The notes under the pieces: model-generated | What the model was told of the DNA's origin: nothing | The model's input: only the letters and a program-made list of their open reading frames with translations | The model's database searches: none | Position numbers and translations under genes: made by a program | From: Pseudomonas sp. HN11 | Lineage (GTDB): Bacteria; Pseudomonadota; Gammaproteobacteria; Pseudomonadales; Pseudomonadaceae | Length of the DNA: 64,000 nt | NCBI RefSeq assembly: GCF_021390155.1 | Contig: NZ_CP089985.1 | Span: forward strand, 941,001 to 1,005,000 | Direction: 5' to 3' | In this document: positions 51,413 to 60,295 of the stretch, in pieces | Layout: every line of letters starts with the position of its first letter | Numbering within the stretch: the first letter of the stretch is position 1

Positions 51413-52130
51413 TTAACGCGTCTCCAAAATCTGCAGCACCAAATTGACGGCATGGCTGCCAGGAGTGACGGGGCGATTCACGTGTTGCCCCAGATTACCC
51501 ATGGCCAGGATCGCCATGTCCGATTCGCAATTCTTGCATGTTCAGCGCACGCTTCCTGCCGGGCTAATCTGCCTATGAACGCATTCATGGGCGCCTGTGG
51601 CAATTCGACTTATGGTCAAAGCGTGCGTTTCGTGCAACCAATCCGTAGCGGACAGGCTCAAGCTCCGGTTTTTAAGACGTGCTCGGTCCTGTGTGGTTGG
51701 GCTGTTCCAGACGCTGATGGTGCTTGTACAAACGCCAAACTATTCATTTGCTCGCCACACTCTTGTGAAGTTGTGAAAACCCGTTTTTTCACGCTCTTTT
51801 GAAGACGTGAACCTCAAAAAAGGGCTGCCCCAGCCTGGCACCTGGCCCCTAGCCGACACGCGGCAAAACGGGCAAACAACTCAAGTGGCCGAGCGCAATG
51901 GCAGCTCTGGCAGATTCGGTAAAGGCGGGTGGTTTGCAAAGAAAACAGCAAGCGCGCCAGCTTCACTCGATCTGTGTGGGCGGCTCTCTGTGGGCGATTT
52001 TGGGGGTTAGTGCCGAGGCATTAACGATGCTGCGAGGCCCGATCAGGAGACGTCCTTATAATCGGGGGGAGATTGTAGCGAAGAACGCCAGGGAAATGGG
52101 CGTGTTTTATGACTTTTATTAGGTGTTCGG
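51413..52130. other. 718-bp region with no recognised gene
   Basis: It must hold the mqo promoter (minus strand). I see no RBS-linked reading frame that looks like a protein; the short plus-strand frames here have no family resemblance or supporting start. Visible items are a TTGTACAA palindrome near 51724, a GTGAAAA/TTTTTCAC repeat at about 51774-51793, a G-rich patch, and a TATAAT at 52053-52058 without a good -35. The 3' half could encode an unrecognised small RNA. Confidence 0.5.
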
Positions 52131-52364
52131 TCAGGCGGCCAACGGCTGGTGGCGGGACGACCGCGCAGGACGCGGGCTGACGCGGGCCCGGGCAGGCAAC
52201 GGGTGGTGCATCCAGCTCAGGCGGATTTCATCGATTTCCACCCAGCCGTCGCCTACAGGTGGCTGGTTGCATTCTTTGAAGGCCTGGCAACGACCTTGCG
52301 CGTCGAGCAGGGCGAACTGGCGAAGGGCGGGCTTGCGCGTGAACAGCGACCAGAGAAAATGCAT
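52131..52364 (-). CDS. Small conserved Pseudomonas protein, 77 aa
   Basis: MHFLWSLFTRKPALRQFALL begins a basic, Pro-rich-tailed small protein. The start is supported by a strong TAGGAGG ribosome site 9 nt upstream at 52374-52380. The core QAFKECNQPPVGDGWVEIDE has the look of a small beta-sheet module, and the tail ARARVSPRPARSSRHQ is highly basic. The function is unknown. GTCAC direct repeats with 11-bp spacing lie about 70 bp upstream. Confidence 0.7.
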   Translation of the reverse strand: MHFLWSLFTRKPALRQFALLDAQGRCQAFKECNQPPVGDGWVEIDEIRLSWMHHPLPARARVSPRPARSSRHQPLAA

Positions 52365-52430
52365 GGTGATCAACCTCCTAGGATTGAGGCCAAGCATGCC
52401 TGGCCGGGATGACGGGCCTATGTAACAGGT

Positions 52431-52448
52431 GTGACATATCGGTGACAT
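52431..52448 (-). promoter_or_regulatory. Tandem GTCAC repeat, Pho-box-like
   Basis: On the minus strand ATGTCAC occurs twice at an 11-bp period (plus strand GTGACAT at 52431 and 52442). The spacing is that of OmpR/PhoB-class binding sites (CTGTCAT-N4-CTGTCAT). It points toward the 77-aa gene. Confidence 0.35.
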
Positions 52449-52558
52449 CGAACCGCTGTCCAGCCAACGGGTCTCAGGTTGTAACTGATGCTAGTTCCCC
52501 GCAGTAGCGCACCGCTATACTGGCGGCCTGTCGGTACCTGATTTCTGGAGAGAAGCAC

Positions 52559-53146
52559 ATGTTGCAACGCCTGTTGTTCGGTTTGATCACTGTGACCAGT
52601 TTGACCCTGGTTGGCTGCGCCAACAGCCCGCAACAACTGACCCCGGAACCTAAAATCACCACGCAGCTGGCGCCTGTGGGCCACGGCCAGCCGGTGTCGG
52701 TGCGTGTGGTTGATGGTCGTCCGTCGCCGACCCTCGGCTCGCGCGGCGGGCTGTACCCGGAAACCGCCCTGGTCTCGGTGAATGCCCAGGACGTGCTGCC
52801 CAAGCTGCAGGCCCAGGCCGAAGCCGCCGTGCGCCTGCTGGGTTTCACCCCGAGCGCCAATGCGCCGGGTGCGCCGCAGCTGACCGTCACCCTGGCGGAA
52901 TTGAAGTACCAGTCGCCTAAAGACGGCCTGTACGTGACCGAAGCGTCCATCGGCGCGACCTTCAAGTCCGACGTCAGCGCCGGCACCCGTCGCTACAGCG
53001 GTCGCTACGGTGCGTCCCTGAACCAGCGTTTCGGCATGTCGCCGAACCAGGAAACCAACACCAAACTGGTCAGCGATGTCCTCAGTGATGCCCTGACCCG
53101 CCTGTTCAAGGACCCGAGTGTCGGTTCGTTGCTCAGCTCGCAATAA
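52559..53146 (+). CDS. YajG-family lipoprotein
   Basis: This 195-residue protein has a lipoprotein signal with lipid Cys20 (LTLVGC) and the YajG pattern VRVVDGRPSPTLGSRGG...ALVSVNAQDVLPKLQAQAE. The start follows TGGAGAGAAG. It is an outer or inner membrane lipoprotein with a known fold but no known activity. It is transcribed alone, with a strong terminator. Confidence 0.88.
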   Translation: MLQRLLFGLITVTSLTLVGCANSPQQLTPEPKITTQLAPVGHGQPVSVRVVDGRPSPTLGSRGGLYPETALVSVNAQDVLPKLQAQAEAAVRLLGFTPSANAPGAPQLTVTLAELKYQSPKDGLYVTEASIGATFKSDVSAGTRRYSGRYGASLNQRFGMSPNQETNTKLVSDVLSDALTRLFKDPSVGSLLSSQ

Positions 53147-53156
53147 GTGATTCAGC

Positions 53157-53190
53157 AAAAAGCCGGGCTCAGCGGTGAGCCCGGCTTTTT
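53157..53190. terminator. Bidirectional terminator of yajG and the small downstream gene
   Basis: AAAAAGCCGGGCTC pairs perfectly with GAGCCCGGCTTTTT around AGCGGT. It lies between the convergent YajG and 69-aa genes. Confidence 0.93.
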
Positions 53191-53203
53191 TTCGCCTTCA
53201 GTT

Positions 53204-53413
53204 TCACGCCGCGGTGTTGATACAGAAATCCAGCAGGCTCACCCCTGTCAGCAGGTCGGTCTCCGGCAGGTCCGCATGCTGGTGCCCGCCGAGGGCGCAA
53301 TACACCAGCCAGTGACGATCCTGGACGTTGAACGCCAAGGCGCCGATCAGCGCTTCCTGCTCATCGCTTTGGGCGACCAGATACAGCCGATCCTGGTTTT
53401 GCGCGTGCAACAT
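53204..53413 (-). CDS. Small conserved protein, 69 aa
   Basis: MLHAQNQDRLYLVAQSDEQ starts a small acidic, soluble protein with a central hydrophobic strand (ALIGALAFNV, HWLVYCALGG). ATG 53413 is chosen because AGGAG lies 6 nt before it; an in-frame start seven codons earlier overlaps that site. The function is unknown. GTCAC repeats similar to those of the 77-aa gene lie 45 bp upstream. Confidence 0.65.
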   Translation of the reverse strand: MLHAQNQDRLYLVAQSDEQEALIGALAFNVQDRHWLVYCALGGHQHADLPETDLLTGVSLLDFCINTAA

Positions 53414-53457
53414 GACAAGCTCCTGAGGCGTCAAAGGGCAACAGAGTGGACTGTTAA

Positions 53458-53475
53458 GGTGACGTTCAGGTGACG
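53458..53475 (-). promoter_or_regulatory. Tandem GTCAC repeat, Pho-box-like
   Basis: On the minus strand CGTCACC occurs twice at an 11-bp period (plus strand GGTGACG at 53458 and 53469). It shares the pattern GTCACC-N3-A-N-GTCAC with the repeat at 52431-52448. Confidence 0.35.
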
Positions 53476-53596
53476 GCGTAAATTACTGGATACATTAGCC
53501 GTCAATGGTGGAGGGAGCATTTTCGGCGCGGGAGGCCACTACCGTTCAGGTTTGTATCTGAATTGATACCAAGACATTGTTTAACCGAGGTTTGCG

Positions 53597-53854
53597 ATGG
53601 CGCTGCCGTCATTATTGCTCAACGTTGTTGCTTTAGCAGTGGCCTGCCCAGGTGCAGCGCTGTTGTTTATTACCCGGCTGCTCGAACAGCGCGCAATGGC
53701 CGACCTGACCACGCAAAGCGAGGACCGCGCAATCGACCAACCGATGTTGTTTCTGGATGTGCGCACCGAGCGGGCGCATCGTTTGGCTTACCGCGTCGGA
53801 TTTGCCTGCCTGGGGCTGGCGCTGGCCATCTCCTGGCTCAGCACCCGCCTCTAA
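53597..53854 (+). CDS. Small membrane protein, 85 aa
   Basis: Two predicted membrane segments (about 5-25 and 65-82) flank a polar loop (EQRAMADLTTQSEDRAIDQP). The start follows CGAGGT at 53597. It converges on the acyltransferase gene with a 3-bp gap. I do not recognise a family beyond a general resemblance to small Pseudomonas membrane proteins. Confidence 0.6.
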   Translation: MALPSLLLNVVALAVACPGAALLFITRLLEQRAMADLTTQSEDRAIDQPMLFLDVRTERAHRLAYRVGFACLGLALAISWLSTRL

Positions 53855-53857
53855 GCC

Positions 53858-55024
53858 CTACAGGGCAATCCCGGCCTTGACCCGATACTGATTACGCACC
53901 GGCGTCGCATATTGCACCACCAAAAACGGACGGTGCTCGGCCGGGCATTCGCTCAAGCGCCGCTCCCACTCCGTCTTCGCCTTGGCTAGTTCATCCGCCG
54001 GGAACACTTCGGCCGCCGTCGGCACCTGCAATTGCGGGTCGGCATCGCTCCACTGGGCGTAGGCCAGGTAATGCACCGGAAACAACCGGTAACCGCCGAG
54101 AATCTGCCGGTCCATTTCTGCGGCCAGCAGCTTGGTGTCTTCGAAACGCTCGGTAATCGGTGGCGCGAAGTTGATGTGCACCCGACCCTTGTAGCCGGTG
54201 ATGCCCAGCGCGATGCTTACGTCATCCTCACCCGGCGCTTTGCTGTAGGTGCCGGTGGTTGCGCGAATGTACAACTCGCGAGCCTTGGCCGTATCGCACG
54301 GGTCGTATTCGTAGCTGATGGACACCGGCGTCAGGTTCAACGACTGGATCACCTCGGCAAACGGCTCATCCTTGCGGCTGACGTGGAACATCTTGAGAAT
54401 CGCCGACTCGGTGCGATCATCCCCATCCTTTGCGCGCCCTTCGGCCTGGGCGATCCAGATCGATGCACCGTCGTTGCGGATCGAATGGTTGATGTAGGCC
54501 GACAGCAGGTTATAGGCCGCCATCTTCTCCTTTCGCCCGGTGATCGAGCGATGCACGATGAAGCTTTTGTTCAGGCGCATCAGGTCGCTGACGAATGGCT
54601 TTTGCAGCAGGTTGTCGCCGATGGCGATGCGTGGCGTCGGCAAGCCGGCGTGGTACACGGCATAGTTGACGAAGGCGGGGTCCATCACGATATCGCGGTG
54701 GTTGGCCAGGAACAGGTAAGCCGTGCCCGACTTGAGCTGCTCGACGCCGGTGTAGGTCACGCCGTCGGTCGCCCGGTCGATGGTGTGGTCGACGTAGTAC
54801 TCGACTTTGTCCTGCAGCGTGGCCACGGTAGTGACGCCGGCGAACTCACGGCGCAATTTGCGGGCGATCATCGGCTTGAGCAGCCAGCCCAAGGCGCCGG
54901 CAAAGCGCGGGAAGCGAAAGTGGGTCAGGATGTCCAGAAAGGCCTTGTCACTGAACAGACGTGCCAGCACTGCCGGGACTTCGCTGTCGTTGTAAGGTCG
55001 GATGGTATCGAATTCGCCCATCAT
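53858..55024 (-). CDS. PlsC/PlsB-superfamily acyltransferase
   Basis: This protein of about 388 residues is of the 1-acyl-glycerol-3-phosphate acyltransferase type. The acyltransferase block reads AYLFLANHRDIVMDPAFV (about 102-119), followed by DNLLQKPFVSDLMRLNKSFIVHR with the conserved Arg. The catalytic box has His and Asp five residues apart (H-R-D-I-V-M-D) rather than the usual HX4D. There is no membrane segment, so it is probably peripheral. MM start: 55024 or 55021. Confidence 0.78.
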   Translation of the reverse strand: MMGEFDTIRPYNDSEVPAVLARLFSDKAFLDILTHFRFPRFAGALGWLLKPMIARKLRREFAGVTTVATLQDKVEYYVDHTIDRATDGVTYTGVEQLKSGTAYLFLANHRDIVMDPAFVNYAVYHAGLPTPRIAIGDNLLQKPFVSDLMRLNKSFIVHRSITGRKEKMAAYNLLSAYINHSIRNDGASIWIAQAEGRAKDGDDRTESAILKMFHVSRKDEPFAEVIQSLNLTPVSISYEYDPCDTAKARELYIRATTGTYSKAPGEDDVSIALGITGYKGRVHINFAPPITERFEDTKLLAAEMDRQILGGYRLFPVHYLAYAQWSDADPQLQVPTAAEVFPADELAKAKTEWERRLSECPAEHRPFLVVQYATPVRNQYRVKAGIAL

Positions 55025-55153
55025 GCTCTCTTGTTAGAAACGGCTAGGGTAAGTAAAGGAAACACCAGGGTGCGGCACGAGTAATGGGCCCGGCCGAAAA
55101 TAGCCCTGTCAATAGACCGGCGATTATACGCACAAGTCACCTTGGAGGCTGCG

Positions 55154-55336
55154 ATGCTGGAAAACGCGACGTACGATTGTCCTTATTGTGGTGAAGTGGT
55201 CGAGACAACGGTGGATTTGTCCGGAGGGGATCAGACTTATATAGAGGACTGCCAGGTGTGTTGCCGGCCGATCATTTTCGATCTGCAGGTCCATGGGGAA
55301 GAGTGGATGCTCGAAACCCGTAGCGAAAACGAATAA
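55154..55336 (+). CDS. CPXCG-motif cysteine-rich protein
   Basis: This 60-residue zinc-ribbon protein has CPYC near residues 9-12 and CQVCCRP near residues 33-39. The start follows GGAGG at 55154. The function is unknown. It is followed 11 bp later by a DUF2007 gene, its usual neighbour. Confidence 0.85.
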   Translation: MLENATYDCPYCGEVVETTVDLSGGDQTYIEDCQVCCRPIIFDLQVHGEEWMLETRSENE

Positions 55337-55347
55337 CGGGTACGCCC

Positions 55348-55608
55348 ATGCAACGAATTTATGAGCCGGAAAACCTGATGGAGGGCGAGCTGCTACAACA
55401 GATGCTCGCCAGTGAAGGCATCGAGGCGCACCTGGTGGGCCGTCATCTGCTCGGCGGCACCGGCGAATTACCCATTTTCGGCCTGCTGGGCCTGGAGGTG
55501 GACAACGACCGGGCCATGGACGCCCGCGAGCTGATTACCGCCTATATCGGCGCGCAACCGCTGCCCGGTGACGAACCCGACAGCTTCCCTGATGTGCTGG
55601 TCTGTTAG
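55348..55608 (+). CDS. DUF2007-domain putative signal transducing protein
   Basis: This 86-residue protein has the DUF2007 pattern IYEPENLMEGELLQQMLASEGIEA...GTGELPIFGLLGLEV, a ferredoxin-like fold linked to nitrogen regulators by sequence only. It is probably co-transcribed with the CPXCG gene. Confidence 0.82.
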   Translation: MQRIYEPENLMEGELLQQMLASEGIEAHLVGRHLLGGTGELPIFGLLGLEVDNDRAMDARELITAYIGAQPLPGDEPDSFPDVLVC

Positions 55609-55644
55609 GCTGTCGGTCGGTTTACCCAAGAGTCGTGTTGCCCC

Positions 55645-56265
55645 ATGTGTGGACGTTATGCCCTGTTTCGCTGGAATCCCGCTTTCGCTGCCTTGCCGGG
55701 CTTCCCGGCCGACCAGCAGGCTCAGTGGAACATCTCCCCGAGTGATTCGGTGCTGATCCAGCGCGCCACCGATGGCCAGCGCACCCTGGCCCGCGCCCGC
55801 TGGGGCCTGACGCCGCCCTGGTTGACCGATCTGTCCCGCACGCCCGCCCATGCCCGCGCCGAAACCCTGGCCGAACAACCGATGTTCCGCGAAGCGTTCC
55901 GCCAGCGCCGTTGCCTGCTGCCCGCCAATGGGTTTTACGAGTGGCGTGGCACCCAGCGCAAACGGCCGTACTGGCTGACGCCGGGGGAGGGTTCCACGTT
56001 GTTTTTTGCGGCGATCTGGGAAGCGTATCCGGTGCAGGAGCAAGTGTGGCTGAGTACGGCGGTGGTGACCCAGGCTGCCCAGGCTCAGCGACGGCCGCTG
56101 ATTCTGGATGAGGCCGGGCAGGAAGCCTGGCTCAATCTCGAGACGCCGCTGCATGTGTTGCAAGGCCTATTGGCCAGTGAACCCGTCGTGTTGCGCGAGC
56201 GGGTCCTGGCCAACATGGTCAACGATCCGAAGCTCAATGGGCCGGAGTGCCTGACGCCGGCGTGA
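55645..56265 (+). CDS. SRAP-domain protein with altered active site (YedK-like)
   Basis: This 206-residue protein of the SRAP (HMCES/YedK) family normally makes a thiazolidine crosslink with abasic sites in single-stranded DNA through Cys2. Cys2 (MCGRYALF) and the Glu of PANGFYEW (Glu99) are present. The Asn of the NARAET motif is His69, and the segment that should carry IHxRMP reads QAQRRPLIL, so the conserved His is missing. Binding may persist, but the chemistry is doubtful. It lies 36 bp after the DUF2007 gene, with no visible SOS box. Confidence 0.82.
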   Translation: MCGRYALFRWNPAFAALPGFPADQQAQWNISPSDSVLIQRATDGQRTLARARWGLTPPWLTDLSRTPAHARAETLAEQPMFREAFRQRRCLLPANGFYEWRGTQRKRPYWLTPGEGSTLFFAAIWEAYPVQEQVWLSTAVVTQAAQAQRRPLILDEAGQEAWLNLETPLHVLQGLLASEPVVLRERVLANMVNDPKLNGPECLTPA

Positions 56266-56297
56266 GTCAGTAAGTGTTGGGTTAGGTTGACTGGCCC

Positions 56298-56362
56298 CTT
56301 CGCGAGCAAGCCCCACATTTGGATGTGTGAGCACAGTCAAAATGTGGGGATTGCTCGCGAAG
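56298..56362. repeat. REPIN (inverted REP doublet)
   Basis: CTTCGCGAGCAAGCCCCACATT (56298-56319) and its inverse (56341-56362) are separated by 21 bp, in the convergent space between the SRAP and chemoreceptor genes. Confidence 0.88.
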
Positions 56363-56386
56363 ACGGCCTCAAACCACCGAAAATCC

Positions 56387-58525
56387 CTAGACCTTGAACT
56401 GATTGATCAAGCGCCGCTGCTGCTCCGCCAGCTTGGTCAAGTCCGCACTGGCCGCGCTGGATTCATCCGCGCCACCCGCCACTTCATTGGCCACCTGGCC
56501 GATATTGATCACGTTGCGGTTGATGTCCTCGGCCACCGCGCTCTGTTCTTCGGCGGCACTGGCGATTTGGGTGTTCATGTCGTTGATCACCGATACTGCC
56601 TGGGTGATCGTCTCCAGCGCTTCGGCCGCCTTGGCCGCGTGTTGCACGCTTTCATCGGTGCGAGTCTGGCTGTCCTCCATCACCCGCACCACGTCCCGCG
56701 TGCCTTGTTGCAACTGCTGGATCATGGTCTGGATTTCTTCGGTGGCCTTTTGCGTTTTTTGCGCCAGGTTGCGCACCTCGTCGGCGACCACGGCAAAACC
56801 ACGACCTTGCTCGCCGGCCCGTGCGGCCTCGATGGCGGCGTTGAGCGCCAGCAGGTTGGTCTGCTCGGCAATCCCGCGGATAGCGGTGAGGATGGCGTTG
56901 ATGTTTTCGCTGTCCTTGGCCAGGGTTTGCACCACGCCCACTGCCTTGCCGATTTCCTCGGCGAGCGCGCCGATGGAGGTGGAGGTGTCACGCACGATGC
57001 GCATGCCTTGGCTCGCGGCCTGGTCGGCATGGCTGGCGGCCTGCGCAGCCTGGGTGGCGTTGCGTGCAACGTCTTGCGCAGTGGCGGTCATCTCATGCAC
57101 GGCGGTGGCCACCTGATCGATTTCCACCATTTGTTTATGCACGCCCTGATTGGTGCGAATCGCGATGTCGGCCGTGTGCTCCGACGAGTCGCTGACCTTC
57201 TGCACCGAACTCACCACCTGGGTGATCATGCCTTGCAGCTTGATCAGGAAGGTGTTGAAACCGGCGGCAATCGCGCCCAGTTCATCGGCGCGATCACTGG
57301 TCAGGCGCCGGGTGAGGTCGCCTTCGCCCTGGGCGATATCATTGAGCATGGCGACCATTTGCTTGAGTGGCCGGGCGATGCCGTGGCCCACCAGCCAGAT
57401 CACCAGCAGGCCGATACCGGCAATCAACAGTCCGGCGATGGTCATGCCGAAAATGTCGGTCTTGCGCTGGGCTTCCAGGTCGCTTTGCAGTTTCTGCGAG
57501 TCAGCCATTACCGCACTCAGCGGCAGTTGCATCATCAAGGTCCAGCGCGCATCGGTCTGGCCGATGTTGAACGGCAGGAACAACTCGATATGCCCGTGCT
57601 CCTTGTCGATGTCGTAGCGGACCTCGCCGATTTTCAGCTGGCCGAGGTTGGCCAGTTCGTTGCTGTCGAGCAGGTCGCTGACCTTCTCGCCAAGCTTGCC
57701 GGCGTCCTTGGTGTAGGCCACCAGGCGGCCGTTGCTGGAGATCAGCGCCAGTTCACCGGCACCGTTGTAGAGTTTTTGATCGGCGCTGGTGAGCATGTCC
57801 TGGATGAAGTTCACCGAAAGGTCGGCACCGACGATGCCTTGGAAGGTGCCGTCGATCATGATCGGCTCGATGAACGAAGCCAGCATCACCATCGCGTTGC
57901 CCACCTTATAAGGGGCGGGATCGATGGCGCAGGCCTTTTGGGTTTCTTTGGAGCACAGGTAGTACTCACTGGCGCGCACGCCGGTGGAGAGGATGTTCTG
58001 GTCTTTGACGTCGGCGAGCTTGTCCAGGCCCAGGCTGCCATCGGCGTTGCGATACCACCATGGCAGGAAGCGACCGTCTGCGGCCATGCCGACAATGGGA
58101 CTGTTTACATAAGCGGCGTCATTGTGATCGATCGCGTTGGGCTCCCAGCCAATGTAGGCGCCGAGGATCTTCGGGTTGCGCACCACGGTCTCGTGCAGCA
58201 GGTTGATCAGCTGCTCGCGGCTGACTTGCAGGGCCGGTTCGCCCTTGCCGTTTTTCATGCCGAGCAGGGCGTTGGCGGTGGCCAGGCTCTTGGCGGTCAC
58301 CAGCGGCGCTTCAAGCTCGCGCTGGATCAAGGTGGCCTGGGTTTGCGCCAGGGCGGTCAGGCGTTGCTCGATAATTTGTTCGAACTGCACCTGGGTGCGA
58401 TCCTGCACCATCTCTTGGGTCCGCGCCCCGGCAAACAAGGCATACAGCACCAGCACTGCAACCACGCTCAGGACAATGGCCCCGGCCAGTGCCGCGACAG
58501 AAAATTGGATCGACTTGAATTTCAT
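56387..58525 (-). CDS. Methyl-accepting chemotaxis protein with dCACHE sensor
   Basis: This 712-residue chemoreceptor has membrane segment 1 (about 8-30), a large periplasmic double-Cache domain (about 35-350; [37 protein letters not shown]), membrane segment 2 followed by HAMP ([14 protein letters not shown]), and a signalling hairpin with [20 protein letters not shown]. It reports ligand binding to CheA/CheW. The ligand cannot be told. The start is ATG 58525 at MKFKSIQFS. Confidence 0.93.
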   Translation of the reverse strand: MKFKSIQFSVAALAGAIVLSVVAVLVLYALFAGARTQEMVQDRTQVQFEQIIEQRLTALAQTQATLIQRELEAPLVTAKSLATANALLGMKNGKGEPALQVSREQLINLLHETVVRNPKILGAYIGWEPNAIDHNDAAYVNSPIVGMAADGRFLPWWYRNADGSLGLDKLADVKDQNILSTGVRASEYYLCSKETQKACAIDPAPYKVGNAMVMLASFIEPIMIDGTFQGIVGADLSVNFIQDMLTSADQKLYNGAGELALISSNGRLVAYTKDAGKLGEKVSDLLDSNELANLGQLKIGEVRYDIDKEHGHIELFLPFNIGQTDARWTLMMQLPLSAVMADSQKLQSDLEAQRKTDIFGMTIAGLLIAGIGLLVIWLVGHGIARPLKQMVAMLNDIAQGEGDLTRRLTSDRADELGAIAAGFNTFLIKLQGMITQVVSSVQKVSDSSEHTADIAIRTNQGVHKQMVEIDQVATAVHEMTATAQDVARNATQAAQAASHADQAASQGMRIVRDTSTSIGALAEEIGKAVGVVQTLAKDSENINAILTAIRGIAEQTNLLALNAAIEAARAGEQGRGFAVVADEVRNLAQKTQKATEEIQTMIQQLQQGTRDVVRVMEDSQTRTDESVQHAAKAAEALETITQAVSVINDMNTQIASAAEEQSAVAEDINRNVINIGQVANEVAGGADESSAASADLTKLAEQQRRLINQFKV

Positions 58526-58768
58526 GAAAGCTCCGGGCACAGGAGAGGAGGCCTGTTTTGTGTATCGGCCAGGGGCAGGATGGGCATGAGGGAGGAGCCG
58601 GCAAAAATAGTGTCATGTGTCGTAAACGGAATGTTCGATGCCGCTGGCGGGGTGTGAGATGTATCGGAAAATCAGCGGTTACACGTCTGGTGTATCTGGC
58701 GCCGTTACAAATGTGCGCCTACGATACGCGCCATGTTTTCAGGGCGTGCCTTTTCAGGGAGAGTGTTG

Positions 58769-59587
58769 ATGAAAAAATCATTGGTAATAAGTGGTTTGGT
58801 TGCGGCGATGCTGCTGGCCGGTTGTCAGTCGGTCAACACCACCAGCGGCGGCGCCGTTGGGGTTGAGCGCAAGCAGTACATGTTCAGCATGCTGTCGAGC
58901 CAGGAAGTCGACCAGATGTATGCTCAGTCGTACCAGCAAACGCTGGGCGAAGCCAATAGCAAGGGCCAGGTAGACAAGACCAGTGCCAACGCCAAGCGCG
59001 TGCAGGCCATCGCTAACCGCTTGATCGCCCAGGCGCCGACGTTCCGTGCGGATGCGGCGCAGTGGAAGTGGGAAGTGAACCTGATCAAGAGCGACGAGAT
59101 GAACGCCAATTGCGGGCCTGGCGGCAAGATCTTCGTGTACAGCGCCTTGATCGACAACCTCAAGCTCACCGATGACGAGTTGGCCGCCGTGATGGGCCAT
59201 GAAATTGCCCACGCCTTGCGTGAACACGGCCGTGAAGCCATGTCCAAGGCCTACGGAATCGAGATGGCCAAGCAGGGCGCCGGTGCGTTGTTCGGTCTCG
59301 GCCAGGACAGTCTGGCACTGGCCGATACCGTGGCCAACTACGGCATGACCTTGCCCAACAGCCGCAGCAATGAAAACGAAGCCGACCTGATCGGCCTGGA
59401 ACTGTCGGCCCGCGCCGGCTACAACCCGAACGCCGCCATTACGCTGTGGAACAAGATGGCCAAGGCTTCGGAAGGCGCGCCGCCGGAGTTCATGAGCACT
59501 CACCCAGCGTCCGACAGTCGAATCGCCTCGTTGCAGGCGGCGATTCCGAAGGTGATGCCGCTGTACCAGCAGGCCAAAAAGTCCTGA
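58769..59587 (+). CDS. M48-family lipoprotein metalloprotease (LoiP/YcaL-like)
   Basis: This 272-residue protein has a lipoprotein signal with lipid Cys19 (LLAGC) and the zinc motif HEIAH (144-148). The third ligand is in ENEADLIGLELSARAGY, and it ends with the family HPASDSRIASLQ. It is likely an outer-membrane-facing quality-control protease. The start is ATG 58769 after GGGAG. It is divergent from the chemoreceptor. Confidence 0.92.
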   Translation: MKKSLVISGLVAAMLLAGCQSVNTTSGGAVGVERKQYMFSMLSSQEVDQMYAQSYQQTLGEANSKGQVDKTSANAKRVQAIANRLIAQAPTFRADAAQWKWEVNLIKSDEMNANCGPGGKIFVYSALIDNLKLTDDELAAVMGHEIAHALREHGREAMSKAYGIEMAKQGAGALFGLGQDSLALADTVANYGMTLPNSRSNENEADLIGLELSARAGYNPNAAITLWNKMAKASEGAPPEFMSTHPASDSRIASLQAAIPKVMPLYQQAKKS

Positions 59588-59593
59588 AGGGTT

Positions 59594-59624
59594 GAGGGTT
59601 TCCATGCCAGGCATGGGAACCCTC
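59594..59624. terminator. Hairpin between convergent genes
   Basis: GAGGGTTTCCATG and CATGGGAACCCTC (one G-T pair) form a stem around CCAGG, 6 bp after the protease stop and just before the GDT1-family stop on the other strand. The T-tract is weak. Confidence 0.6.
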
Positions 59625-59630
59625 ATCGAT

Positions 59631-60215
59631 TTAGATCCACCCGCTGCTCTGCATGGCCTTGTACACCGCCACAATCGCCAGGATAAAAAACGCCGAAGCC
59701 GCCAGTCGACGAATCAAGGTCAACGGCAGTTTCTCCGCCGCAAAATTCCCCGCCAACACCACCGGCACGTTGGCAATCAGCATGCCTAGGGTCGTCCCGA
59801 TAATCACCAGCCACAACTCCGGGTACTGGGCCGCCAGCATCACCGTGGCGATCTGTGTCTTGTCACCGATTTCCGCCAGGAAGAACGCGATCAGCGTGGT
59901 CAGGAACGGGCCGAATTTACGTGTGGTGCTGGCTTCGTCATCGTCGAGTTTGTCCGGCACCAGGGTCCACAACGCCGTGGCGCAGAAGCTCGCCGCGAGG
60001 ATCCAGTGCAACACCGCATCCGAGAAGAAACTGCCGAACCAGGCCCCTACGGCACCGGCGGCCGCATGGTTGGCCAGGGTCGCGGCGACGATGCCGGCGA
60101 TGATTGGCCAGGGTTTGCGAAAGCGTGCGGCAAGTATGAGCGCGAGCAGCTGCGTCTTGTCGCCGATTTCGGCCAAGGCAACGATTGCGGTAGGAACGAG
60201 TAATGAATCCAGCAT
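59631..60215 (-). CDS. GDT1/UPF0016-family Mn2+ (Ca2+) exporter
   Basis: This 194-residue protein has six membrane segments and two copies of the family motif EIGDKTQ (16-22 and 115-121), the cation site of TMEM165/Gdt1/MneA proteins. An acidic loop (KLDDDEAST) links the halves. Bacterial members export manganese. The yybP-ykoY Mn2+ riboswitch in the leader supports that substrate. The start is ATG 60215, 5' of MLDSLLVPTAIVALAE; longer frames would translate the riboswitch. Confidence 0.92.
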   Translation of the reverse strand: MLDSLLVPTAIVALAEIGDKTQLLALILAARFRKPWPIIAGIVAATLANHAAAGAVGAWFGSFFSDAVLHWILAASFCATALWTLVPDKLDDDEASTTRKFGPFLTTLIAFFLAEIGDKTQIATVMLAAQYPELWLVIIGTTLGMLIANVPVVLAGNFAAEKLPLTLIRRLAASAFFILAIVAVYKAMQSSGWI

Positions 60216-60246
60216 CAGGTAGGTTTCCAGGGGCGGGTCGACACGG

Positions 60247-60295
60247 CTATGACACGTACAGCCTTCCCGCCCCGGGTAAGGTGTGCGTGTCATAG
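60247..60295 (-). promoter_or_regulatory. Expression-platform hairpin of the Mn riboswitch
   Basis: CTATGACACG and CGTGTCATAG (plus 60247-60256 and 60286-60295) form a perfect 10-bp stem on the mRNA. The CTATGAC strand is also the 3' side of the riboswitch basal helix, so the two pairings exclude each other. A further pair, GGGGCGGG/CCCGCCCC (60230-60237, 60266-60273), could continue the switch towards the start codon. Confidence 0.55.

Noticed and set aside
52053..52058. TATAAT as a promoter for a plus-strand transcript
   Set aside because: No -35 within 15-19 bp upstream and no gene downstream; the next gene is on the other strand.
51807..52122. Short plus-strand frames in the gap upstream of mqo
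   Set aside because: No ribosome sites, low-complexity basic sequence, and no recognisable domain; treated as non-coding.
56327..58657. A 776-codon open frame on the plus strand opposite the chemoreceptor
   Set aside because: It is antisense to a complete MCP with clear HAMP and signalling motifs; it has no ribosome site and a His/Gly/Leu-rich composition typical of an antisense shadow in high-GC DNA.
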